Source of the DNA: Acidobacteriota bacterium | GTDB taxonomy: Bacteria; Acidobacteriota; UBA6911; JACQSX01 | Direction of reading: 5' to 3' | Length of the DNA: 50,172 nt | NCBI GenBank assembly: GCA_016211105.1 | Contig: JACQSX010000022.1 | Coordinates: 1 to 50,172, forward strand | Shown: positions 1 to 7,179 of the stretch, piece after piece | How the letters are laid out: the number at the start of each line of letters is the position of its first letter | How positions within the stretch are numbered: the stretch's first letter is position 1 | Program-made: the position numbers and the translations under genes | The notes under the pieces: model-generated | Seen by the model: only the letters and a program-made list of their open reading frames with translations | The model's database searches: none | What the model was told of the DNA's origin: nothing

Positions 1-425
1 ATCTTTAGACGCACCACCTCGCCCACGCGTAGTCCGGCCGCATAGGTGGTCATCAACAGGATGCGGTGCTTGGGATGAGCCGTACAGGCAAAGAGGCGTT
101 CCAGTTCCTGCCGGCTCAAAATCTCAGGGAGTGGAGACGGTCTCTTGCGGGGCGGGATGGAGAGTTTCACCTGATCCCATCCCAAAGCCTGGAGGTAAAA
201 GAACCGCAAGCCGGAAACGGCCACGTTGACCGAACTCCACGACAGCCCGCGCTCCACGGTCAGATGCAGCAGATAGGCTTTGATTTTTTCTACGTCGATC
301 TGTGCCGGTGATTCTTTGTAATGCTTGGTCAGCCCCGTGACGGCTGCCAGATAGGCTTGTTGTGTCCTGGGCGAAAATCGCCGCAACGACATCGCGTCGA
401 TCATCTTGGTGCGTAGCTCTCCCAT
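1..425 (-). CDS. Tyrosine recombinase/phage-type integrase, 3' end outside window
   Basis: The frame is open from an ATG at 425 to the left edge (about 142 codons seen), preceded by a good ribosome site (AAGGAGA, 5 nt spacing). The first 85 or so residues form a SAM-like core-binding domain (SLRRFSPRTQQAYLAAV, then an all-helical stretch ending near FFYLQALGW). The catalytic domain starts around residue 100 (LSRQELERLFA) and shows the first catalytic arginine in the motif AAGLRVGEVVRL near residue 135. The rest of the catalytic residues (K, HxxR, H/W, Y) lie outside the window. Tyrosine recombinases of this short type cut and rejoin DNA; similar proteins are often paired with IS91-like transposases or sit in integron-like islands. 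Its upstream neighbour, about 340 bp away on the other strand, is a relic of a second integrase, so this is a mobile-DNA hotspot. Whether the gene is intact cannot be judged here. Confidence 0.85.
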   Translation of the reverse strand, partial: MGELRTKMIDAMSLRRFSPRTQQAYLAAVTGLTKHYKESPAQIDVEKIKAYLLHLTVERGLSWSSVNVAVSGLRFFYLQALGWDQVKLSIPPRKRPSPLPEILSRQELERLFACTAHPKHRILLMTTYAAGLRVGEVVRLK

Positions 426-610
426 AATGTCTCCTTGAGTTTGGATGGTTGAAGATGGAAGCTCACCACGAGCATCCTCAAGCAGAGATTCTAGGCACCC
501 AGCTTGGACGTTAACGCTGAGAACTCAAGCAACAAGCATGGAGGGAACAACAATGACTCTTGCGAAGGGAGCCAGCAGGGCCACCGCGAAGCGGTTTAGT
601 TCAACGACAA

Positions 611-724
611 GTATAACTGCTAAAAGCCGGCATATTATACGGTTAATGGCAGGTATAAAACACCGAGTGATAGGATTGGGCTCTTTTGATTCGCAGATTT
701 CGCGCAGCGGCGGTTTTGTTATAC
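611..724. repeat. Four alternating GTATAA/TTATAC hexamers, candidate recombination or operator site
   Basis: The hexamer GTATAA occurs at 611-616 and 653-658, and its complement TTATAC at 635-640 and 719-724, so the four copies alternate in orientation. The block lies in the 338-bp spacer between two divergently arranged integrase genes, just upstream of the integrase relic at 764. Tyrosine recombinases bind short inverted core sites of this general layout, and attI or operator sites usually sit directly upstream of intI. That role is inference; hexamers of low complexity can recur by chance in A+T-rich promoter DNA. I see no other gene between 426 and 1021. Confidence 0.3.
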
Positions 725-763
725 GAAAAGAGAGGTCGGGTATGAGTAAGAGAGGGGGAGCTG

Positions 764-880
764 ATGGCGAAATTAGTAGAGCAGGTTCGCGAGGTGATCC
801 GAATCAAGCACTACAGCATTCGGACCGAGCAGGCGTACCGGGGAGGCGGAGGCGTTCGCAGCCCGGCCGACACACTGTGA
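764..880 (+). pseudogene. Integron-type integrase relic: N-terminus fused in frame to C-terminus
   Basis: The 38-codon frame starts ATG at 764 (upstream GGGGGAG gives a plausible ribosome site) and stops TGA at 878-880. Its first 25 residues (LVEQVREVIRIKHYSIRTEQAY) match the start of IntI-like integrases. The next residues jump straight to RGGGGVRSPADTL, which matches the very end of the same family (IntI1 ends ...GVRSPLDAL... after the catalytic tyrosine region). About 280-300 codons, including every catalytic residue, are therefore missing without loss of frame. The natural reading is an internal deletion between short G-rich repeats, leaving a non-functional minigene. It could also still be translated as a small peptide; nothing shows that. 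The family match is from memory of conserved motifs, not a search. Confidence 0.75.
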
Positions 881-1021
881 CTGCGTCCAGCAGCTTCCAC
901 GTATCTATCTTGTCGTTTCATAGAGTCTCCTGTGGTTTGCAAAAGAAAATTTACTTTAGGAGTGCCCTTTCATAATGCAAGATCGCCCGGAGCTGCTAAC
1001 TCGGCCCGATGATGAGGCTGC

Positions 1022-2440
1022 TCACGACCCTACCACGAAGCACTTGCATACTTTGGTTTCAGGAAGAACTTTGGAAGGATTGCACAGTCCTTCGGGGTTG
1101 AAGATGTCGCGTACCTTTCGCATTACCGCCAAATCGTCATTACTGAAAATCCAGGACATGTAATCCCTCTTCTCTAGACCGACTCCATGTTCGCCCGTAA
1201 GCGTGCCTCCGGCGTCCACGCAGATGCGCATGATAGCTTCCGCGGCCGCATGCACTTTCTCCAGATCCCCCGGCTTTTTTTCGTCGTACAACAGCAAGGG
1301 GTGGAGATTACCATCGCCGGCATGGAAAACACTCGTGATCATCAACCGGTATTGGTCGGCCACCGCATAGATTTTTTCCAAAACTTCCGGAAGTCGGGTG
1401 CGGGGAACGACGGTGTCCGATAAGTACATATTGGCGTTCAGACGGCCCATGGCTCCAAAAGAGCCTTTGCGTCCTGCCCAGATTCGCTTTCTTTCCGCTT
1501 CTGTCTTCGCTTCGCGCACCAGATAGGCGCCCGAGGCAAAGAGAATTTGTTCGGCGCGCGGCCCTAGATTATCCAGTTCGGCTGACAACCCATCCAGTTC
1601 CACAAGGAGCACTGCGGCGGCCTCAATGGGGTATCCAGCGGCGTTGACTGACTCCTCGACTGCCTTAATGGTAAGGTGATCCATCATCTCCAGGGCGGCT
1701 GGCACGATGCCGGAGGCGATAATTTGCGTGACGGCTTCGCCCGCGACGACGACGGAATGAAATGCCGCCAGGAAAGTGCGGACCGCTTGCGGCTTCCGAA
1801 CGATGCGCAACCACAGTTTGGTAGCAATCCCCAACGTGCCCTCCGACCCGGTGAATAAGCCAGCCAGATCATAACCGGTATCCCGATACGGAGAGCCTAA
1901 CTGGGTAATCGTCCCATCGGGCAAAACGACCTCCACGGCGAGAACATGGTTTGTGGTCACTCCATATTTTAGACAATGGGGACCCCCGGCGTTTTCCGCG
2001 ACATTGCCGCCCAGGGTGGAGGTCATTTGGCTGGAGGGATCCGGGGCGAAATGATAGCCGTAGGACTCAAGCTTTTCGCTTAGAGCAAGATTGACAACGC
2101 CCGGCTCGACGACCGCAAATTCGTTCTCCAGATCGATCTGCCAGATTTTTTGCATGCGCGCCACTTCGATGATGATGCCTCCCTGAATCGGGACGGCGCC
2201 GCCGCTGAGTCCCGTTCCCGCTCCTCGGGGCAAAAATGGGATTTGATGCCGGTTGGCGGCGCGGACAACTTCAGAAACCTGCTGCGCCGTTTCTACAAAA
2301 ACTACCAAGTGCGGAGGGCGCCGGTGAAAAGTTAAGCCATCACATTCGTACAGCAGCAACTCTGACGGATTTCGGATCAGGTTGTCGTTTCCCACGATGC
2401 GAGCAAGCTCTTCTGTTAACTCTGCCAGCACGACGTTCAT
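1022..2440 (-). CDS. glcD: FAD-linked oxidase, glycolate oxidase subunit GlcD-like
   Basis: The 472-residue protein has the length and layout of GlcD / D-lactate dehydrogenase-type flavoproteins. The PCMH-type FAD-binding domain fills roughly residues 40-220, with the pyrophosphate loop PRGAGTGLSGGAV near residue 75 and the segment DPSSQMTSTLGGNVAENAGG near residue 135. The C-terminal FAD-oxidase domain ends with FHAGDGNLHP and GGTLTGEHGVGLEKR, the conserved His-rich parts of the family. It oxidises a 2-hydroxy acid such as glycolate or D-lactate at the cytoplasmic side of the membrane and passes electrons to partner subunits GlcE and GlcF in the standard complex. No glcE or glcF is present here: downstream is the integrase relic region. 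It could act alone, as D-lactate dehydrogenases do, or have lost its partners by rearrangement. The exact substrate is uncertain. The start was chosen by family alignment; its ribosome site is weak. Confidence 0.85.
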   Translation of the reverse strand: MNVVLAELTEELARIVGNDNLIRNPSELLLYECDGLTFHRRPPHLVVFVETAQQVSEVVRAANRHQIPFLPRGAGTGLSGGAVPIQGGIIIEVARMQKIWQIDLENEFAVVEPGVVNLALSEKLESYGYHFAPDPSSQMTSTLGGNVAENAGGPHCLKYGVTTNHVLAVEVVLPDGTITQLGSPYRDTGYDLAGLFTGSEGTLGIATKLWLRIVRKPQAVRTFLAAFHSVVVAGEAVTQIIASGIVPAALEMMDHLTIKAVEESVNAAGYPIEAAAVLLVELDGLSAELDNLGPRAEQILFASGAYLVREAKTEAERKRIWAGRKGSFGAMGRLNANMYLSDTVVPRTRLPEVLEKIYAVADQYRLMITSVFHAGDGNLHPLLLYDEKKPGDLEKVHAAAEAIMRICVDAGGTLTGEHGVGLEKRDYMSWIFSNDDLAVMRKVRDIFNPEGLCNPSKVLPETKVCKCFVVGS

Positions 2441-2517
2441 CGGTTGAATTCCATCTTGAAAAGTCCTGACTTCCTTGTGACAGAAGACCCACGAGCGCGG
2501 GGAAATGCCACGCGTTT

Positions 2518-2545
2518 GTAGAGACGCGACATGTCGCGTCTCTAC
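2518..2545. repeat. Perfect 28-bp palindrome
   Basis: The half-site GTAGAGACGCGACA (2518-2531) is followed directly by its exact reverse complement, so the 28 bp read the same on both strands. It sits in the 249-bp spacer between two minus-strand genes (glcD and the serine hydrolase). There is no T-run on either side, so it is a poor Rho-independent terminator. The outer arms (GTAGAGACGCG / CGCGTCTCTAC) resemble palindromic interspersed repeats that I recall from unrelated bacteria, including cyanobacteria; this is recollection and not a search. Confidence 0.85.
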
Positions 2546-2689
2546 GCTGCTACCGACTCAGATGTGACCGCCTGCGGGTGGCGATCGCGAACCCTTTCTG
2601 CCGCCAAAAACTATATCCCAACCGCCGCGCGTAACGAAACAAAAGCGCTGACCCATGACTGCGGACTTCACGGCGTACGTGCACTCCGG

Positions 2690-3751
2690 TCATTTGGTGT
2701 TCCTAAGCGCCTCAACAGCGAACGCATGAATCTCGCGGCGCGCGTCTTTCATCCCTTCGGTCTTGCGTGATGGATGGACTCGGTTGCTCAAAATGCAGAT
2801 GTAGATGTCCTGCTCTGGATCGATCCACATCGACGTGCCGGTAAAGCCAGTGTGGCCGAAGCTAGTGGGAGTCAGCGCCGGTCCTGCGGAACTTTCCGGT
2901 GTGAAAGTATCCCATCCCAGTCCCCAGCTTGAGCTGGCAAGCCAGGGCTGCCGCCCGGTCCAGGCACGAAGCAGCTCCACGGGGAGGGCTGCCTGCGGAT
3001 GTCCCTTCACTGCCAATAGGATGTGGCGGGCAAATTGCGCCACCCCTTGGATGGTGCCGAACAGGCCGGCGTGCCCGGCGCCGCCACTGAAAAGCCGCGC
3101 GTTTTCATCGTGCGCCACACCCTGAGCAATGCCGTGCTGGCGAAAGTCCAATTCGGTGGGAGCGATTTTCAATGTTGCGGCTAACCCGGCCAAGGGACCG
3201 AACTGAATCGAGCTTAGCCGCAAGGGTTCCAACACGGTTTCTTCGACCACTCTTCGGAAAGGCTGGTGGAATGCCATTTCCAGGAGACGCCCCAATAGAA
3301 TGAAGCCTGGATCACTATAAACAGAGCGTGATCCCGTGGCGTATTCCGGCTCTAGATGGAGAATCGCGTCGATGATTTCGTCGCCGCTCTTGCATGTCTT
3401 GAAAAACGGCCGATATGCCGACAGGCCAGAACTGTGCGATAGGAGGTGTCGAATCTGGGCCTTGCGCAGAATGATCTTGGGGAAAAAATCGGGCAGCGAT
3501 GTCTCCAGATCTAATCGACGTTGCTCCACTGCCCGAAGCGCGGCTGTGACGGTGGCAATCGGCTTGGTGAGCGAGGCCAAGTCAAACCAAGTGTCCTCAT
3601 CGACGGCAGGAGCATCACGCTGGTAAGTCAGCCGTCCCGCCAAAATGGACACCGCCGGATCGGAGGAGCGTCCAAAGGCGACGGCGCAACCGGGAAAGAG
3701 GCGGCGCTCCATGCAGCGATGACAGTAAGCGAGCAACGGAGCAGTTTTCAT
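2690..3751 (-). CDS. Serine hydrolase, class-C beta-lactamase / penicillin-binding fold
   Basis: From the ATG at 3751 the product is 353 residues, normal for the family; the frame is open 53 codons further upstream but that extension is basic, unconserved-looking and precedes the domain. The three family motifs are visible: the nucleophile motif SLTK (S60, K63), the Y-S-D triad (Y145) in place of YxN, and HTG (300-302) in place of KTG. The segment AHDENA near 214 and the GHAGLFGT stretch are typical of the esterase/peptidase-like members that are often annotated as beta-lactamase. No signal peptide is evident, which argues against a true periplasmic beta-lactamase and for an intracellular esterase or amidohydrolase. 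The substrate cannot be told. It is a stand-alone gene transcribed away from the molybdate operon. Confidence 0.8.
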   Translation of the reverse strand: MKTAPLLAYCHRCMERRLFPGCAVAFGRSSDPAVSILAGRLTYQRDAPAVDEDTWFDLASLTKPIATVTAALRAVEQRRLDLETSLPDFFPKIILRKAQIRHLLSHSSGLSAYRPFFKTCKSGDEIIDAILHLEPEYATGSRSVYSDPGFILLGRLLEMAFHQPFRRVVEETVLEPLRLSSIQFGPLAGLAATLKIAPTELDFRQHGIAQGVAHDENARLFSGGAGHAGLFGTIQGVAQFARHILLAVKGHPQAALPVELLRAWTGRQPWLASSSWGLGWDTFTPESSAGPALTPTSFGHTGFTGTSMWIDPEQDIYICILSNRVHPSRKTEGMKDARREIHAFAVEALRNTK

Positions 3752-3948
3752 GGTACGACGAAATACCTTACTATTATTATCACCACGGATGCTCTTCGAT
3801 CCACAACCGCTGCGAATTCCTGCGCCAAGGATGGAAGGCGATCTTCTTGGCGCACAAAGCCTGAAGGGGTAGACCCACCGTTTTGCCTCAGGCTCGTACC
3901 TAGGACCCATCAGCTCACCCGATGTACCTGAATCGCACCTTTAAGGCC

Positions 3949-3975
3949 TATAATCGTATTAATTAGTATATAATC
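3949..3975 (+). promoter_or_regulatory. A+T-rich promoter region with two TATAATC direct repeats 20 bp apart
   Basis: TATAATC occurs at 3949-3955 and again at 3969-3975, exactly 20 bp apart (two helical turns), in a strongly A+T-rich stretch just upstream of the HTH-Mop regulator gene. Either copy could be a -10 box, with TAAAAT at 3980-3985 as a third. The spacing also suits a dimeric repressor, and the adjacent gene encodes a DNA-binding, molybdate-binding-type protein, so an autoregulatory operator is a reasonable inference. No convincing -35 box was found. Confidence 0.4.
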
Positions 3976-4006
3976 ATGCTAAAATGTTGCTTACATTCGC
4001 ATAAAA

Positions 4007-4426
4007 ATGTATTCTATGAGCGCTATGGAACTATTACGGCTTCACGAGGCGGCAAAACTGCTTAGCATTAGTTACCCTACACTCAAGCAGTGGATCTACA
4101 AGGAGAAGATCCGCTCGATCAAAACGCCGGGGGGTCACCATCGCATTCCTGGGCAGGAGGTAGAGCGTCTCATCGGGGTCACGCCACCTAGGTCATCCCG
4201 CGATGCCCAAGCAGGGCTCCACGCGATTAGCGGGCGCAACAAATTGCTGGGCACAATCACCGAAGTTAGGTCCGATGGACTGCTTGCGCAGGTGACCATG
4301 AACGTTGGGGGCCAATCGATCACTTCCATCATCACCCGAAGCGCGTGTGAAGAACTCGACCTGCGACCCGGGGCTCCAGCTTTCGCCCTTATTAAGGCCA
4401 CCGAAGTGATGGTCATCCGCGGATGA
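4007..4426 (+). CDS. Small HTH-Mop regulator, molybdate-responsive
   Basis: The 139-residue protein joins two domains. Residues about 7-56 form a MerR/excisionase-type winged helix (LHEAAKLLSISYPTLKQWIY ... TPGGHHRI), and residues about 72-139 form one Mop/TOBE unit (SGRNKLLGTITEVRSDGLLA ... TEVMVIRG), the fold that binds molybdate or molybdopterin. ATGs at 4016 and 4025 are alternative starts; none has a strong ribosome site. It probably senses cytoplasmic molybdate and controls the modABC genes that follow: its stop overlaps the modA start (ATGA at 4423-4426), so it is the first gene of the operon. It differs from classic ModE, which has a LysR-like HTH and two Mop units in about 260 residues; a single Mop unit would have to assemble as an oligomer. 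The role is inferred from domains and context. Confidence 0.85.
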   Translation: MYSMSAMELLRLHEAAKLLSISYPTLKQWIYKEKIRSIKTPGGHHRIPGQEVERLIGVTPPRSSRDAQAGLHAISGRNKLLGTITEVRSDGLLAQVTMNVGGQSITSIITRSACEELDLRPGAPAFALIKATEVMVIRG

Positions 4427-5265
4427 GGATCTGTGAAAGACCAGTTTGGATGCAAAACCACGACACACATCGATTCCCAATCGTCGTCACCCTGCTGACG
4501 ATTCTGTGCTTCAGGGGTGCGCAGGCCGGGGAAGTCCTGGTTGCGGCAGCTTCTGATTTGAACTTCGCCATCAGGGAGATTATTGCCGAGTTCGAAGCGA
4601 AAACAGGCCACAGCGTGAAGCTCTCGCTCGGTTCCTCCGGAAATTTCTACAGCGAGATCGTAAATGGCGCTCCCTTCGATGTGTTTCTCTCGGCGGATCT
4701 CGCTTATGTGAGACATCTGCAAGAGGCCGGTCTTGTAGAGCCACACGCCGTCTTTACGTATGCAGTGGGCCGCCTGGTGATTTGGATTCCCAAGGGTTCG
4801 CCCGTAGATGTTGGGGAGTTAGGAATCAAGACTTTGCTCCATCCGTCAGTGAAGAAAATCGCTCTTGCAAACCCAAGGCATGCTCCTTATGGGCAAGCCG
4901 CAATCGCGGTCCTGCAACACTTCAAAGTCTACGATGACGTCAAAGGAAGGCTTGTGTATGGTGAAAATATTTCTCAAGCCACTCAATTTGTGGAATCTGG
5001 CGCTGCTGATGCGGGCATCATCGCGCTTTCGTTAGCTCTTTCTCCGCCAATGCGACAGGCGGGGCGCTACTGGGAGATTCCGCTGGATGTGTACCCACGC
5101 ATGGAGCAGGGCGCAGTGATTTTGAAACGGGCGCGCCCGAGCGAGGACTTTGAAGCAGTTCGCATGTTCTACGAATGGATCAAAGGAGATGGTGGCCGCG
5201 CAGTGTTCAAGCGCTATGGATTTTTTCTCCCGCTGAATCCATACCATGTTAAGGAGACCTCTTGA
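4423..5265 (+). CDS. modA: Molybdate ABC transporter, periplasmic binding protein
   Basis: The 280-residue protein has an N-terminal signal sequence (hydrophobic core FPIVVTLLTILCF, likely cleaved near AQAG, about residue 36) and then the ModA-type solute-binding domain. Recognisable family segments are VAAASDLNFAIREI, SLGSSGNFYSEI, APFDVFLSAD, ANPRHAPYGQAA and GAADAGIIALSL. It captures molybdate (or tungstate) in the periplasm and hands it to ModBC. The start overlaps the stop of the HTH-Mop gene, and its stop overlaps the modB start, so translation of the four genes is chained. There is no clear ribosome site at 4423; M10 is a possible later start. Confidence 0.93.
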   Translation: MRICERPVWMQNHDTHRFPIVVTLLTILCFRGAQAGEVLVAAASDLNFAIREIIAEFEAKTGHSVKLSLGSSGNFYSEIVNGAPFDVFLSADLAYVRHLQEAGLVEPHAVFTYAVGRLVIWIPKGSPVDVGELGIKTLLHPSVKKIALANPRHAPYGQAAIAVLQHFKVYDDVKGRLVYGENISQATQFVESGAADAGIIALSLALSPPMRQAGRYWEIPLDVYPRMEQGAVILKRARPSEDFEAVRMFYEWIKGDGGRAVFKRYGFFLPLNPYHVKETS

Positions 5266-5945
5266 TGAACTGGAATGCAGTAGAGACAAGTTTTAGATTG
5301 GCCATGGTCACGGCTACGATCTTATTGTTTGTCGGGATGCCAATCGCCTATTGGCTTACGTTTTCAAGATTGCGGTGGAAGTTTCTCCTCGAGTCGGTCG
5401 TCGCCCTGCCTCTGGTCTTACCTCCAACCGTTCTAGGGTTTTACATATTGGTTGCCATGGGACCTCGCAGTCCCTTCGGTCAGTTGTACCAGACCGTGGT
5501 GGGACACTCCTTGCCCTTTACATTTGAAGGCTTGGTGTTGGCATCGACACTGTACAGTCTCCCATTTGCCGTTCAACCCTTGGCTAGCGCGTTTGCCGCC
5601 GTGGATGTGCGGCTGATTGAAGCTTCCTGGACGCTAGGCGTCTCACCGATGGGAACTTTCTTGCGCGTGATTCTTCCACGCTCTTTCGCAGGTGTGATCA
5701 CTGGCATGGTACTGAGTTTCGCTCACACGTTGGGAGAATTTGGGGTGGTGCTGATGGTGGGCGGCAATATTGAGGGAGTGACGCGAACCATTTCCATCGA
5801 TATTTACGATGAAGTGCAGGCGTTAAACTACCATGGGGCGGCAACCACGTCGCTGGTACTCCTGGTTTTCTCCTTTGTGGTGCTGACGCTGGTGTACGCG
5901 TTAAATCGGAAAGCGTGGGCGGCATGGCCGGCGATGCAGCGATGA
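5265..5945 (+). CDS. modB: Molybdate ABC transporter, permease
   Basis: The 226-residue product has about five hydrophobic segments and the cytoplasmic coupling loop with the EAA-type motif (EASWTLGVSPMGTFLRVILP), followed by ALGEF-like text (AHTLGEFGVVLMVGGN) typical of ModB. The ATG at 5265 overlaps the modA stop (TGATG) and has a strong site AAGGAGA 7 nt upstream, which decides this start over the TTG one codon earlier. It forms the membrane channel for molybdate import with ModC as the ATPase. Confidence 0.93.
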   Translation: MNWNAVETSFRLAMVTATILLFVGMPIAYWLTFSRLRWKFLLESVVALPLVLPPTVLGFYILVAMGPRSPFGQLYQTVVGHSLPFTFEGLVLASTLYSLPFAVQPLASAFAAVDVRLIEASWTLGVSPMGTFLRVILPRSFAGVITGMVLSFAHTLGEFGVVLMVGGNIEGVTRTISIDIYDEVQALNYHGAATTSLVLLVFSFVVLTLVYALNRKAWAAWPAMQR

Positions 5946-7093
5946 GGAGTGGTGAAAAAGGGGAATCCGAAGGTAAGAACGGCCTGATTGCCGAGATTGA
6001 GAAAATTTATCCGAGCGGAGCTTGTATCCAGGCGGCCGTTGGTGTTCCCACGGATCGAAGTCATGTAACGGTGGTGTTTGGCCCGTCGGGAGCGGGAAAG
6101 AGCACAGTTCTGCGCTGCATCGCAGGATTAGAGCTTCTCAGCAGGGGACGCATTTCGTTTAACGGAGAAATCTGGTCGGATGCAGAGTCCGGTATCGTAG
6201 TGCCCCCGCAAAGGCGTTTGATTGGATATCTTTTTCAAGACTATGCGTTATTTCCTCATCTGACGGTGAAGGCGAACGTGGGTTACGGATTAAAAGGACT
6301 TTCGCGAAAGAGATACGCGCAACGTGTGGGAGAAATGCTGCGGTTGTTACAACTGGAGGATTTGGGAGACCGGCGTCCGAATCAGCTCTCCGGTGGACAG
6401 CAGCAGCGTGTTGCCCTTGCCCGCGCATTAGTGCGAAGGCCTAGATTGCTGTTGCTGGATGAGCCGCTGTCGGCATTAGATGCGCCGATGCGCCAGTCTC
6501 TGTGGTGGGAACTGGACAAACTACTGAGGGAGTTTGGCATTCCAACGGTTTTGGTGACGCATGATTGGGCTGAAGCTTTAGCGCTGGGGGATGAACTGGT
6601 CGTGCTGGTTGCCGGGAAGGTGTTGCAGGTAGGGCGCCCAGAAGAAGTGTTTGCGAGACCGGCTCGTTTAGAAGTAGCGACTGCAGTCGGTGTGGAGACG
6701 ATCGCTGTTGGCAGAGCAGCGAAGCGCCGTGAGGGCTTGGTAGAGCTTCAGGTTGGGGCCGCGCATCTGTGTGCGGCCGACCCCGGCGTGCAGGCGGATG
6801 CGTTTTACGTGTGCATCCGGGCCGAAGACGTAACCCTGGAAACTGGCGGGACAAGCCACAGCAGCGCCCGGAACCATCTGTCTGGGAAGGTGGTCGAGAT
6901 GACTCCCACTGACCGGGGAGTGCTCGTGGTGGTGGACGCAGGCATGCGAATCGAGGCGCTGGTTACCCGTCAGGCAGTGAAGGATCTCGGGTTGAGGATG
7001 GGCGACGCGGTCATCGCCGTCGTGAAGGCTTCGGCAATTCACCTCATCCCTCATGGGGGCTCAAGAAGGTTCGCCGCGCATGACTTTTCATGA
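5942..7093 (+). CDS. modC: Molybdate ABC transporter, ATP-binding protein
   Basis: From the ATG at 5942, which overlaps the modB stop as ATGA, the product is 383 residues. All nucleotide-binding motifs are present: Walker A GPSGAGKST near residue 46, Q-loop in GYLFQDYALFPHL, signature LSGGQQQRVALARAL, Walker B LLLLDEPLSALD and the switch histidine in VLVTHDWAEAL. A C-terminal TOBE/Mop-like region (about residues 285-370, LSGKVVEMTPTDRGVLVVVD) matches ModC rather than phosphate or sulfate ATPases. The frame is open 9 codons upstream (5915), but that would overlap modB by 31 bp. It powers molybdate uptake and closes the operon. Confidence 0.93.
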   Translation: MRSGEKGESEGKNGLIAEIEKIYPSGACIQAAVGVPTDRSHVTVVFGPSGAGKSTVLRCIAGLELLSRGRISFNGEIWSDAESGIVVPPQRRLIGYLFQDYALFPHLTVKANVGYGLKGLSRKRYAQRVGEMLRLLQLEDLGDRRPNQLSGGQQQRVALARALVRRPRLLLLDEPLSALDAPMRQSLWWELDKLLREFGIPTVLVTHDWAEALALGDELVVLVAGKVLQVGRPEEVFARPARLEVATAVGVETIAVGRAAKRREGLVELQVGAAHLCAADPGVQADAFYVCIRAEDVTLETGGTSHSSARNHLSGKVVEMTPTDRGVLVVVDAGMRIEALVTRQAVKDLGLRMGDAVIAVVKASAIHLIPHGGSRRFAAHDFS

Positions 7094-7164
7094 CCTGCTC
7101 TGTGCCCGTGGCCGGCTGGAGGTAGTTCCCTAGCCTGGCGCCGCGCTGTCTCAAGCTTTCGTGT

Positions 7165-7170
7165 TACAAT
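7165..7170 (+). promoter_or_regulatory. TACAAT -10 box close to ispG start, candidate near-leaderless promoter
   Basis: TACAAT at 7165-7170 lies only 9 nt before the first ispG ATG (7180). A start of transcription at the usual 6-8 nt distance would give an mRNA with almost no leader for that start, or a leader of about 15 nt for the ATG at 7192. No good -35 hexamer is seen at 16-18 bp. Confidence 0.35.
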
Positions 7171-7179
7171 TGAAGGTCT

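Noticed and set aside
445..975. 176-codon open frame on the plus strand
   Set aside because: Low-complexity Ser/Arg-rich product, no ribosome site, and it overlaps the better-supported integrase relic in another frame.
3752..3910. Upstream 53-codon extension of the serine hydrolase
   Set aside because: It is basic, without signal features, and precedes the expected start of the domain.
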